A stretch of DNA of 64,000 nt from Moniliophthora roreri. Lineage: Eukaryota; Basidiomycota; Agaricomycetes; Agaricales; Marasmiaceae. Below, piece after piece: positions 47,750-59,569 of the stretch (the first letter of the stretch is position 1; each line of letters begins with the position of its first letter). Made by a program: the position numbers and the translations under genes. The notes beneath the pieces were generated by a model that was given only the letters and a program-made list of their open reading frames with translations, was not told the DNA's origin and ran no database searches. The stretch is from contig LATX02000199.1 of NCBI GenBank assembly GCA_001466705.2, positions 62,001 through 126,000 on the forward strand. Reading direction: 5' to 3'.

Positions 47750-48544
47750 TTACCAAAGAACAGCTGAACCTGGGGAAGGTACTTCAACACCATTGAATCG
47801 AAACTTGGTGACTCCCTTACCCTTCTTTCCTTCAGCCGACCGTCTCGCACGAGGGATCTCGTATGTCCCATCATCTTCACCCGCTGCCAGAGTCGTGTTT
47901 CTTGCACGAGCATGCTCCTCATGCTCTCTCCTCAACCTCTCCACCTGTTCCTTCTCTACTCTCTCTTGTTCGGTATGCTCAGCACACACTCTCTCTTCCT
48001 TCTCTTCCTTCTCGGCCTTGCGAACTGCCTCCAGCCATGCCAAAATCTGCCCATCCTCTATCCCCTCGTATGCAACCTGCTACTGCTTCCATTTGGCAAG
48101 CTGCTCCTTCTGGGCTTCCACTGCGGCCAGCTATTCCTCCTCGATTCGGCTCTGTACAGAGTTAGCCACCCTCATATGAACCAAGTAGAGAGTGGCACTT
48201 TTGCTGGGTTTGTGGACAGGAAAAGGGGGGTATTCGGGTTCAAGGACCTCAGCTGGGAATTCGAGAATAGGCATCTCCAGTGCCATTGCCTTGAGAACCT
48301 CGGGATCCTTCCAGATACGAGTTGGCTGAGGGTATGTGCAGCCACCAAGGTCAGAAATGTCAGAAGTGGGGTAATTCTCTGTGGTCTTGTAGCTGTCAGC
48401 ACTGACCTGAGTGTTTGAGGAGATATTGCATGGTTGGACTTCGTGGGGAACTGCGATGGAGTCAAGGTCCATTTGGGCTTTCTTTTTATATGTTTCTCTT
48501 TTCTGCAGCCACATGATACTTCCTTCCATCATCTTCTGCACCAT
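47750..48544 (-). pseudogene. Antisense ORF in the integrase position of gypsy element 1
   Basis: Opposite strand to gag-pol, starting MVQKMMEGSIMWLQKRETYK at 48544 just inside the 3' LTR. One continuous frame of about 265 codons down to 47750, broken only by two TAG codons (48131-48133 and about 48083). Both stand in runs of Glu/Gln/Lys where CAG fits. The middle has ALEMPILEFPAEVLEPEYPP. The C-terminal third is a charged helix (VRKAEKEEKEERVCAEHTEQ and so on) followed by [17 protein letters not shown]. No known domain. The frame is kept while both flanking ORFs also decayed only by stops, so it was probably a real gene of the element. Confidence 0.65.
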
Positions 48545-48615
48545 TCTTCTCTATTGTTCCACTTATTTCCTTTTCTATAACGTTCCTCCAGGGTCGGAAC
48601 CTAAGGGGGGGATAC

Positions 48616-49044
48616 TGTTACGCTCATATGACTCAGCTCAGCCATGACCTGTATGAGACATGCTTATGCATCTCCTCTGTCATAACCTACACGTTCCATT
48701 AATCTCCACCATTGTACATCTTACAACACGTTTTCTTGTAGCGACATCTTGGTCATTGTCCTTATGGACTACATACGTTCTCCACATTGTATTCTCTCCC
48801 AGTAGATATAAACTACTGTATTCTACCAATATACCCCAAGTGGAAAATTAACGTTGTTCTATGCTCTTTGCTTCCCTCCTCTACCTCACCCTCCATCTTG
48901 CTCATGCAGAGACCCTTCATCTCAGCCGAGCTCCATAGTTCAGTAGTGCTGTTGCTGATAGCTTCAGCGAACCCATCTCCTTCATATGGTACTCTTCTAG
49001 CCATTCGGCCATACTCGTCCTTGCCTTCTTGCATAGTTCTAACA
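48616..49044 (+). repeat. 3' LTR of gypsy element 1
   Basis: 429 bases, TGTTACGCTCATATGACT...CATAGTTCTAACA, the same length as the 5' LTR. Confidence 0.92.
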
Positions 49045-49049
49045 GCTTG

Positions 49050-50459
49050 ATGTGCTAGCACTCAAGAAATGTTTTCTGAGTTTTCCAAAACTCTAATATG
49101 TCAATTACTTCAATTGTCATAGAAAACAGCATTACTCCCCATGAGCCAAACCACTCCACATACCTAGGTTTTGGGTCTTGACTCTTGAATGACCGACTTG
49201 GATTCATCAAAGTGACTGGAGGCAGATACTATTGGAATACCATCCTCATCCTGACTTTATACCATCTAAACATGATTTTTACAGCTCTACATACCAGATA
49301 CCTGTGTTACACACCTTCAGAACAGAGGTGTCTCAACCTGTGATACATATATCATACATGAGGCCAAGAGTGCTAGGTGCCAGGAGGTTAGCACTTGTTA
49401 AGTGCTGGAAGACCAGCTTGTCAGAACAGAAATCGGAAACATTTTCTTCTTGTTGTCACTCTGCATGTCCTCAAAGCCCTTAGTAAATGCTACCATTGAA
49501 CTCGGGACACTAAATAGGTTAAATCCCCTGCTTTCTGAGTCATATCATGCTCTAATGAAAAGGTCAAACAGTTGAATGCGACTTCACTTGCTCCTTCACT
49601 ACTACTTTCATGTCTCAATAGCATCAGGTCAAACACTCCTGCATTCAAAAGTTCAAATGTCAGGCATCCTTCTGCTCTATCAATATATCAATGCTCAGCA
49701 TGGTCTCAGATGCATTTAAAGTGCTTTGTCATCACCATACATGTTCATTGAGCAGCAAAATAACCTAAAACAGGGCACAAGATTTCCCTGCCTCAAACCC
49801 CTCTTGGTCACTCAGCTCTTTCTTCATGCTATGGAAAAGCCTCTGGAATGTATTGCTTTGGCTTTTGGGAGCTAGGAAAGTCATATTAAAGGATTGGAGA
49901 GGTCTAAATAAAAAGTCTGATATCTCCTATGGTGTGTGTTCAATGCTCTTGTTGCCTATTGCCTCTCTGAATCTCATCTCAGATGAATAATCATGCATTT
50001 TATCTGTTCTATATAGTCAGCCTCAAATATGAACATTCGATATTCTTCAAACATTGCCAAGAAAACTAATTCAAAATCAAACATCATCGATCTGAGTCTG
50101 TCTCAAACTCAGTTGCTCTGGGCCTCAAATTCAATACTGCATTGTCAGTGCTCAAAATATGAAGCTGCTCTCCATGTTGTCTCACCTGAGCCAGTAATTC
50201 AGCATCAATTTAGAGGGATTTGTAGGCTGTAGCATCGCTCCAGGTGGACTTTGAAATTTGTCCCTGGCCCCCTTTAGTTCTCAGATGTCAGCATATGGTC
50301 TCCCTAGTCACTCAATACAACCCATTCTATTGCAGTACACCGGTTCTATTGCCTCATCATCTCAAAACATGTAACATCGGTCCCAATTGCTTGTCCTTGT
50401 TATGCTCATTGCTATGTCATTTGGGCCTAGACTGGGAAGGATTTTTCATGCTGCACAAT
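49050..50459. other. Interior of the TIR element, right of gypsy element 1
   Basis: AT-rich, short frames only (longest 98 residues), no motif. Probably non-coding body of the TIR element. Confidence 0.4.
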
Positions 50460-50837
50460 GTTCATTCAAATGGCTTCCTGCTATGGGTCTCATTTAAGTT
50501 ACGAGTAGTGTACGGGTTTTGCTCATTTCCATTCAAATGACATTCTAATATGAGTGTCATTTTAATGGTCTATGCATGGGACCCGGGCTCTGAAACTTCA
50601 TTGTAATGTTGGTTTCATTGCAATGGGCATGTCTGGGACAGGTTTGAATGGTTTGACTCAGAAGAGTCTGAGTTTGTGCCTGATTCCTAGTCATTCCAAT
50701 GGATCCTTGACTATGGAACTGAATGTAATCATTGTAATGTCAATATAGGCATTCCACCTGGTTCATTACAATAGTGCTACACCCTCTGTTGGAACTCAAC
50801 AGCTCTATTTTTTGCCATTAGCTATGCAATTTTTTTT

Positions 50838-52700
50838 GGGAGCATTTAAAGCCAGTCTGTTCCCAGGCATGAGCTATTATCTGTCTTGGTCAGTACACCA
50901 CAATATTTGATCATCAATCACCTGTTCCTAACGAAATCTGCATGTCAGTTGGTATAAGTGGTCTGAGTTTGGTATTCGCATTGCTGTCTTCTCTTCAGTT
51001 GTGACAGTATCTGGGGGTACTGTGCCTTTTTGATTCTTTTTCAATTCAGTACTAATCAGATGTCCTTAGCTTTCGGGGGGTTACTTGCAGTAAGCATGTA
51101 CAAAACTACTCCACAATTGCAGAATGCTGATGTCTCTCGTCATAGGCTGCGATTGTGCAGATGGATGGTGTAGGTGGGAAACCGGCTTGGGCCTGGATCT
51201 TGTACATGGCATTTTGAACTATACAAGCACTGATACTAAATACGGGTCAGTATCCTTGAGGGGCTGGTGACAGTAGTGGCTGGAGCATTCTCTTTCAGGA
51301 TTATCCAGGACTTCCCAGATACAGCGAAATTCTTGACAGAGGCTGAAAGAACTGTGGTAATCCGTTGTCTTCAAGATGATGACCAGATTAGTGCTACTGG
51401 CGAGAAACTCAGATGGAAGTATATTAGGATGGGCTTTTTGGATTGGAAGACCTGGGTGGGAAGTGAGTGTGATATCTAAGCTCTCAGGGAATAGCAACAG
51501 CTGACTCCACTTCCGATCCCGATAATTAGTGCTAATTCTTGCAGGTTGTGACATGCCTCTCTATGTGTTTTCCCTTTTCCTTCTGTCTATCATCAATCAG
51601 ATCAGTCACAGTGTCCACACCACCACATCCAGTACTCACTTTTCTTTAACAGCTTGGTAGATTCGCTGCAAATAGGATGGTGGCAAACCTGTTGACTGTC
51701 CCCATCTATGTCTTTGCCTGTATCATCACTTGCCTGGTCAGTTTCCTGGCAGACTGATATGGCAGGCAAGGCTATTTCAATATGTAAGAGTGCATTTTCC
51801 TCCTGAACCCAATATTCTGACCTTCTATCCTTAGTGTGTTCTTCTGTCTGGGTGGGCGTCACTTTTTTGATTCCAGCACCTGGCCTTAACGGTTCATCCA
51901 TTATAGGTGCTATCGGCTACATTATTCTCATTTCGTCAAGGAAAGCAGCTCTATCCTATTTTGCTGTGTTTCTGGCGTCATGGTACCATTTTACTGTCTT
52001 GTCAGTGACTGTTGCTAAAGAATCCCCCCCCTTGTAGCGCTATCTTCCCCAATATTCGTAAGCCAATGCCACTTTGCTACATCAGGTCATTACTGAAGGT
52101 TTCTCTTACACACAGCCAACACCATGTTTGTACAAGTCGGATTAGGTTACTGTAATGCCCTCAAGTGCTCACTGTCGCTCACAGTGCCTGGATGTCCAAC
52201 AACATTGAGGGATCCTACAAGCATAGTGTCACCTTGGCAATGGTCATTGGCTTGTATGTCTTACTCTTTTCCAGCATTTCTTGACCTGTTGATTGTCATT
52301 TTTCCCAGCGGTAATATCAACAGTGCTGTCAGCTTGAACATCGTGAGTGTTCATGGTCTGTTCATGGTCAAGACCAATATTGACTGTGAAACTAGTATCG
52401 TGCAAGAGATGTGCCATGGTACACTCTTGGTCATGGTTAGTAGTTCAATGCCTCTGTGACCGGCCACTAATCCATTTATCTATAGTACTGGCATTGATGT
52501 ATATTGCCATCGGAATAATCACCTCTTGTATCTACCTCTTCTTTGTTAAACAAGAGAACGCAAAGAGGGAGAGAGGTGAATGGAACAAGATTATTGGAGA
52601 CTCAAAGACCGGCCACGAGAAAAATGGCGGATACAATTCAGTTGCTGATGTGAAGAGAGAGAAGGGAGATGGTTACAGTGGATATTGTTACACAATTTGA
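50838..52700 (+). pseudogene. MFS anion:cation symporter gene, 3' part
   Basis: Continues the gene begun at 41970. KASLFPGMSYYLSW and WSEFGIRIAVFSSVVTVSGG at about 50845-51020; WAWI then VVAGAFSFRIIQDFPDTAKF, LTEAERTVVIRCLQDDDQIS and WKYIRMGFLDWKTWVGS at about 51190-51470; LYVFSLFLPSIINQ; NLLTVPIYVFACIITCLVSF at 51680-51750; GYIILISSRKAALSYFAVFL at about 51910-51980; then LALMYIAIGIITSCIYLFFV and KREKGDGYSGYCYTI to the stop at 52700. Several frameshifts and lost helices (for example around 52060-52480) show it is dead on this side, not merely interrupted. Confidence 0.85.
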
Positions 52701-53937
52701 TCTCATTTCACGATTATATGGATTTAAGCTGGTATGTTGACCAGATCACACCCAACAACTACACTTCTAATGTCCAAAGGTGTAACATGTCTCTCTGGGC
52801 CATGAGACCTCACATTATTTGGGAATGCCATAAACTGACGGTGCATGTAATATACTGTAGAGGGAGAGGTCCTATGAAATATGGATGGGTGACTTGAATA
52901 AAGGTGAAGTATCGAGCAATAAAGGTGTCTTATTGGTCCTTGGTTGGATTCAAAGTCACCCTGCTATTATCTAACTTGTGGAAGATGTATAATGCTAGTG
53001 GTCTTGCGGATGCTGTCGAGAGTGAGGAACAACTGAGGCCAAGTGAAGAGGCCTTGGTGGTCTTTGAGTGTGCCATTGCACCCACTGAATCGATGATAGA
53101 CCTGGAGTTTGGGAGACCTAATGGTGTTAGTGAACATGAAGGAAGTGAGAGAGTAGTGCAGAGTACATACCTGCTCCCTGTGTGAAACCAAAGTTGTTCC
53201 TGTACTGTTTCGTTGGATAGGCTATGTATGTAAAGAGGAAGATCAGTGTAAATTATTGACAGTCAATTCCAAAGCTTGCAGAGGAGAATATACAACTAGG
53301 ATATCACACAGGGTCTGACAACTTGCAGCACACACAGCACATTCAGACAAAACTCAGCACATTTGCTGGGATACAACACCCGATTTCTGCAAGGTGCTGT
53401 AGATGTACCTAAGCAGATCTGGGCAAAAATCAAGAACAGCCAGGAAGCCAATTTTTTCTCTGGCGGTTTGCCTGATGTGTTCTGCACCATCTGAATCTCG
53501 TCCAAGTTGAGCATGGGATAACATCGTTGAGTCGGAATATTTCTGGTGTTGTCCTATGTTATTCAGTGTATGCACAGGTGTTTGTAGACACCAATTTCCA
53601 TCAAGTTTGCATTAAAAAAATGATATTTCATCAAATATTACATCAACGCCATTGGAATAATGGTTTGCGCTGCCAGTCCACTGCACAGCAATACAGTGAT
53701 AGAAGGGTTTCCATTTGTCTGAGGGCTTGCAAGACTGTCAGTTGGATGATACAAGCAATGAGCAGAGCTTGATGCCAACTTGATGCTGTGTAGTACCCAC
53801 CTGCCACATGGGGTCCTTCAATTTAGAGTACATCAGAAGCTGAAAAGTTAAAACTTGAAATTCAAAAGCAACTGAATAAAGGCATGCCCTCTGGCTTGAA
53901 CTTCTCCCTTCTTGGTGCATCCCTTCATCTAACTGGC
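52701..53937. other. Unassigned sequence between MFS gene and gypsy element 2
   Basis: A plus frame at 52904-53185 has SEEQLRPSEEALVVFECAIA but no family. The minus strand at about 53650-53800 carries LLIACIIQLTVLQALRQM, related to the remnant at 33960-34100. Confidence 0.35.
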
Positions 53938-53942
53938 TATAT

Positions 53943-54196
53943 TGTTACGTTCTACCCTCATCCCATCTTACGTTTCCTTTTTTCTGATTCTATGCTTCTC
54001 TTTCTGATTGGACACGTCCACCTTCCTAGTCCCCTTTTTCTTCATTACGTTTATGCTTCTCATTCTATCGGACTTATTACACCTTTCTAGCACCCCTTTT
54101 CCTCATCAGAACGTGTACTATATCCCGACTCCGTTGGTATCTATTATTATAACATTGTAGTTATCAGACATTACACTATGTAGATTACATGACATG
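53943..54196 (+). repeat. 5' LTR of gypsy element 2, truncated
   Basis: 254 bases equal to the first 254 bases of the 3' LTR (61672-61925). It then runs directly into the gag ATG at 54194. The last 202 bases of the LTR, the primer-binding site and the leader are missing. The joint lies in ACATG, shared by both partners. Confidence 0.88.
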
Positions 54197-55054
54197 GCTG
54201 AAAAGGAGATCAAGGCCACATTGCCAAGAGCTTTTGATGGAAGCCGAAAAGACGCAAAGAAATTCCTTAGGGAAGTGATGCTGTATATCGCTCTTAATCC
54301 AAAAGTGTTTACCACTGATTGATCCAAGAAGCTCTTCCTCCTTTCCTATATGACAGATGGGCCAGGAGAGTTCTGGAAGAACGACAAGACAGATCTCTTA
54401 CTCGCATTCGATCCAGAGGCAGAGAAGGTCTCGTGGACAGACTTTATGGAAGATTTCAAAACATCCTTCGAACCCCTTGACACTGCTTTAGAAGCTCAGT
54501 TAAAGCTTCGAGATCTGAAGATGAAGGAGAGAGCCAACGAATATACATACTAGTTCTCCTACTTAGCAAAACAAACTGGTTACAACGACGCAGCACAGAT
54601 TGTAGTGTTCAAACGAGGGCTATCTAAAAGTCTGGTTCTGAAGATTATGACTCGGCCTGAAGGAGCTCCAACCACCATTAAAGAATGGATGAGTGCAGCG
54701 ATCATTTTCGACAAAAGTTACAAACAAGCCATGGAATATAGGAGAACATGGGATGATGATAACGGAAGGAAACTGAAACAGAGTTTTCGAAAGAAGGAAG
54801 AAGTGGCCATCAAACAGATTTCGGAAACAGACCAAAAAGAATACATGGCAAAAGGGTTATGCTTCCGATGTGGCTGAGCCAGACATCAGATCAAGGACTG
54901 CCCAGACAACACCAAGAAGGATGAGAAGAAGAAGGAAGAGCTGAAGAAGTTAACCAGAGAAGAGCAATATGCCAAGATTAAGGCATTAGTAAACGATCAG
55001 CCGGAAGAAGAAAAGAACTCTTTGATTGACCTCATGGAACTGGAGGGTTTTTGA
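54194..55054 (+). pseudogene. Gag of gypsy element 2
   Basis: Starts MAEKEIKATLPRAFDGSRKD, then KKFLREVMLYIALNPKVF, YMTDGPGEFWKNDKTDLLLA, FMEDFKTSFEPLDTALEAQL, FKRGLSKSLVLKIMTRPE, WMSAAIIFDKSYKQAMEYRR and a CCHC knuckle CFRCG-stop-ARHQIKDC. Nonsense codons: TGA 54320, TAG 54551, TGA about 54875. The natural stop at 55052 overlaps pol, which is in the -1 frame. Confidence 0.88.
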
Positions 55055-58000
55055 AGCGGCGGAAGAGGACGATGTCTCCACCACCTGTGACAATTTCACA
55101 CTTTGTATTAGCCAAGATGGACGGAAATTCTATGCATATTCCTCTTCAATACAAAGTGAGAACCAAAATCATCGAAACACAAGCCCTACTAGATTCAGGA
55201 GCTGGCAGAAGGTTCATTAGTATGGCGCTAGTGAAAAGGTTAGGGAAGAAATAGGTTCAGCTCTCTGAAAAGATCAAGGTATTCAACGTTGATGGAACGC
55301 CAAACAAAACCTCTTGGATATCCCATGTGGTAGAACTAGAGTTCAAGATAGCAGGGAAAGAGTTCAGGGAAAACTTCATGATATCTGGGATAGGAGACGA
55401 AAAGATAATTTTGGGACTCCCTTGGCTCAGGTATCATAACCCTCAGATCGACTGGGAGACAGGGGAAGTAAAGTTCATACCTAAAAGGAGAATACAGATC
55501 AAGAGGTTCAAAGGAGTTCTTGACAATGTCCCAGAGGAAGTGTTAATTGGAGCAAAGATCACTGCCTCTCAAGAATTGGCTCATCAACAACAAGAAGTCA
55601 AAAGGGAGATAGACAACTTAATTCCTTCCTATCTCCAAGGATATAGAGACCGCTTCGAGAAGGGAAAGGCGGAACAATTCCCACCCTCTCAATCCTATAA
55701 TCACGCCATCAAATTGAAACCAGATTTCATACCTCGCAACCGCAAACTCTACCCTCTGAGTCCTCATGAACAGAGGGAACAGGACAAGTTCCTGGAAGAG
55801 AATTTACGAAAGGGGTATATTTGAAAGTCCAAATCCCCAATGGCCTCTCCGTTCTTTTTCATGGCAAAAAAGGAGAAAGGAGCATTGAGACCCACGCAGG
55901 ATTATCAGGAACTCAACAAAGGAACGATAAAGAATGCCTACCTCTTACCCTTGATATCAGATCTCCTCGACAAGCTGAAAGGAGCGGAAGTTTTCACTAA
56001 ACTAGATCTCAGAAACGGCTACAATAACATATGAATTAAGGACAGAGACCAATGGAAGGTGGCTTTCAAAACAAATCGAGGTTTATTTGAACCAACAGTC
56101 ATGTTTTTCGGGCTCAGTAACTCGCCTGCGACATTCCAGGCTTTCATGAATGACATTCTTTCTGATTTCATTGACGAAGGGTGGTGTGTTGTCTACATGG
56201 ATGACATCCTCTTGTTTTCAAAGAACAGGAGAGAACACCAGGAAAGGACCGAATGGCTAATGCGTCAAATCAGAAAGCACAATCTGTATTTCAAACTGGA
56301 GAAATGTGAATTCGATGTGCAACAGGTTGTATTTCTAGGGATGGTAATCAAGCTGAATTACATAGCCATAGACCTGGTAAAACTGGCCGGCATAGCAGAA
56401 TGGGAACCACCAAAGACGGTCAGAGGAGTACGAGCCTTCTTGGGGTTCGGAAACTTCTATCGGAAATTCATTGGGAAATATGCGCAGCTGGCATGGCCAC
56501 TTCACGATCTTATGAAGAAGGCACAAAAATTTGAATGGACCCCAAAATGTCAAATTGTGTTTGATATTCTCAAGAAGAAATTCCTTTCTGAACCAGTGCT
56601 TCTAATGCCGGACCCAGACAAACCTTTCATCATAGAAGCAGATGCCTTGAAATGGGCCACAGGAGCAGTACTTCATCAACAAGGGTTGGATGGGAAATGG
56701 CATCCTTGTGGTTACCTGTCAAAGTCCTTCTCACTGTCAGAACGAAATTACGAAATTTACGATTGAGAGCTACTAGCCATAACAAGAGCTCTGATGGAAT
56801 GGCGACACTACCTGATGGGAGGAAAATACAAGGTTGTAGTCTTATCTGATCACAAGAACCTGATGTACTTCCATGTGGCTCAGAAACTCAATCGAAGGCA
56901 GGCACAGTGGAGTCTTCTGCTATCAGAATTCAACCTCAGCCTTGTACACATGCCTGGGTCATCAATGACCCAGGCTGACACACTTTCACGGTGAAATCAC
57001 GAAGGATGTCAAGAAGATGATGACAACGAAGATGTGATACTTTTGCCTGATCATCTCTTTGTCAAAGGAATCAACTTAGAATTGGGAACTGAAATCGCAG
57101 AACAATTGGGCCTGGACGACTTTCATAAGTCGGCCTCGGAACAGTTACTGCAACAAGGCATGCTGCCAATCAAATCTGTGCTTTCAGACTGGGAAATCCG
57201 TGATGGGCTACTCCTTTTTAAAGACTGGATCTACATGCCAGATGATATTGAGCTTCATAGAAGAGTTGTTCAGATGATACATGAAACACCCAGGGTAGGG
57301 CACCCAGGACAATGGAACACCCTTGAGCAGGTTCAACAAGACTTCTGGTGGCTGGGAATGGCGAAATTTGTCAAGAGCTTTGTCGATGGCTGCATGCCCT
57401 GTCAACAGTCCAAAGTTAACACTCATCCAATGAAAATGCCTATACAACCATTCCAACACTCACCCAACTCCCTTCCCTTCCAAACATGTACAATCGATTT
57501 GATCATGAATCTACCCAAATGCGATGGCATGGATTCTATTTTGGTCGTGGTGGACCACTCCTCTACAAAGGGGGTAATTTTTACACCATGCACGAAGAAG
57601 TCGGATGCCACGGACATAGCGGAATTATTGATTCAACATCTATACAAAAGGTTCGGCCTTCCTGACCGTATTATATCTAATAGAGACCCCAGATTTGCAG
57701 CAGAAGTCTTCCAGGAAATAGGGAAACAATTATTGATCAAACATTCAATAAGCATGGCCTTCCACCCACAGACTGATGGAGAAACAGAGCAGGTTAATCA
57801 AGAAATTGAAGTTTATCTTCGTATCTTTTGTGCCAAGGAACAGACGAAATGGAAAGAGTACCTTCCTCTTGCCGAATTTGCACACAATAATCGGACGCAT
57901 TCAGTACTCAAGAACTCCCCCTTCTTTATGATGATGGGATATCATCTGAGAGCGATTCCAACAGTGTTCGAATGAACCAATATTCCTTCGGTTGAGGAAT

Positions 58001-58553
58001 GACTTGAAGAACTGAAGAAAGTTCGAGAAGAGACTACAGGACTGCTAGAACTAGCATGGCAGAAGATGCTATGAAGAGAAAAGAAGGACTTAGAAACGTA
58101 TAATGTCGGTCAGAAGGTGTGGTTAGAAGGAAAGAATCTAACTATAGGATACCCCACGAAGAAGTTGGCACTGAAACGAGAAGGACCCTTCGAGATCCTC
58201 GAAGTCTTGGGACCTGTCACCTACTGGCTGAAATTGCCACATCAGTGGAAAATCCACTCCGTTTTTCATGCTGCTCTTCTCATGCCGTTTAAAGAAACTG
58301 AGGCCCATGGACCCAGTTTTATGGAACCACCCCCGGACCTGATAGAAGGGTTTGAAGAATATGAGGTAGAAGTGATCGTGGGACATAGACCCAAGAAGTG
58401 ACCCCAAGAATTCCTCGTGTCATACACGGGGTATGATTCGTCACATAATTAGTGGATAAGGACTGAAGGAATGGTCAACTGCTTAGACATCTACAAAGAG
58501 TATATAAAGAAGCATAGGTTGAAACCGAAAGACCCCATCTCCATCGAAACTTA
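55051..58553 (+). pseudogene. Pol of gypsy element 2: protease, RT, RNase H, integrase, chromodomain
   Basis: One frame for 3.5 kb. Protease TQALLDSGAGRRFISM. RT with [40 protein letters not shown], active site VVYMDDILLFSK, and YFKLEKCEFDVQQVVFLGMV. RNase H FIIEADALKWATGAVLHQQG and [20 protein letters not shown]. Integrase with the zinc-binding HETPRVGHPGQWNT...CMPCQQSK, the core CTIDLIMNLPKCDGMDSILV, DRIISNRDPRF and NQEIEVYLR, and the GPF-type WKIHSVFHAALLMPF. Chromodomain EEYEVEVIVGHRP...FLVSYTGY. Stops: TAG 55252; TGA about 55822, 56032, 56764, 56992, 57973, 58000, 58072, 58399; TAG about 58449. Nearly all stand where Arg or Gln fits. Confidence 0.93.
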
Positions 58554-58559
58554 AACATC

Positions 58560-59569
58560 ATGTCCAATGCATCTACCTCCTCCTCTTCCTCTTCTACTTC
58601 TAGCAGCCAGTCAGCCGGAGGACTGAGCCTGGTTCCTACTGTGTTGGGAGAAGGGTGCTACGGAGAAAACATCACCTACCAGCATGGACTCTATCCAAAC
58701 CCCTACCAGCTCCTTCACATCTTTAATTCTGGACAGTATGATGACCAATTGCAAGCAGCTAGAGATTAGCACAACTGACTGGAACCTGTTGTCAAAAGCC
58801 TCTTTTTCTTACAGTCCCAATGCCACCTATTCGAGAAAATCATTGACAGCTGCAATCTCGAAATTGCAAACCAAGTAATGTATGCCTGCAATTATTGCAT
58901 AGAGTTGGAAGGACCCATTACAGTACCGTCACTATTTCCCTATCAGTCACACTTGTCCATGCCACCCCCCCAGATCCCTGAGCACTGTCAGAGTACTCTG
59001 ATCCCCTCTCCTTCAGCGTCATCGACCAGCTCGGACGACGAACTGACAGAAACAGATACCTCTGACCAGACATCAACGACACTCAGAGCCTTCTCACTCG
59101 GCTCACCTCTGAACCTCAAACCCTCAAAGACTGACTCTCACCCGGAATCGCCGCCGCTCCCAGTACGACCACCGAACCCCCTGCCAAGAACTCCCTCATT
59201 TATCCTGACCCCACTCCTGATCCCAACGTCAAACCTAAGATCGAGCAGACCGATCACACCCCTGCCTGAGACCCTGAACCTTCAACCACCACTGACCCCA
59301 GAAGTCTTCAGACACCTGAAGCATCGGTTCCTCCCCGAGGTCAACATAATCCCCACGGTTGGTGGAGCAGACCTGTTCGAGGAAGGCAAGGACGAGGACA
59401 GGGAAAATTGAACCCCCTCAAACAATGAAGGCCTACCAATGCTGAGCTTGAGGCCTCTGACTCCGCTTCCGACCCCTATGACCCAATTAGTCAACTGCTG
59501 AAGATGCTCAAAAACCTATGCCTCTACTATGAAAACATGAGGCCTGTGGTGCCAAAATACCCCTGAAAA
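58560..59569 (+). pseudogene. Third ORF of gypsy element 2
   Basis: Sense strand, starting MSNASTSSSSSSTSSSQSAG at 58560, with YQHGLYPNPYQLLHIFNSGQ. Stops TAG (58767) and TGA (58776) fall in frame, followed without a shift by LEPVVKSLFFLQSQCHLFEK and QVMYACNYCIELEGPI. Then comes a long Pro/Ser/Thr-rich part with PPPQIPEHCQSTLIPSPSAS and TPEVFRHLKHRFLPEVNIIP. ORFs with this layout (short helical N-terminus, then a proline-rich linker) occur downstream of pol in Agaricomycete gypsy elements. Function unknown. It continues at 61261 after an insertion. Confidence 0.7.

Noticed and set aside
47739..48418. Plus-strand frames rich in Leu/Ser/Cys in gypsy element 1 (47739-48418)
   Set aside because: They are the reverse complement of the charged antisense ORF; the antisense reading has the better composition and only CAG-to-TAG type stops.
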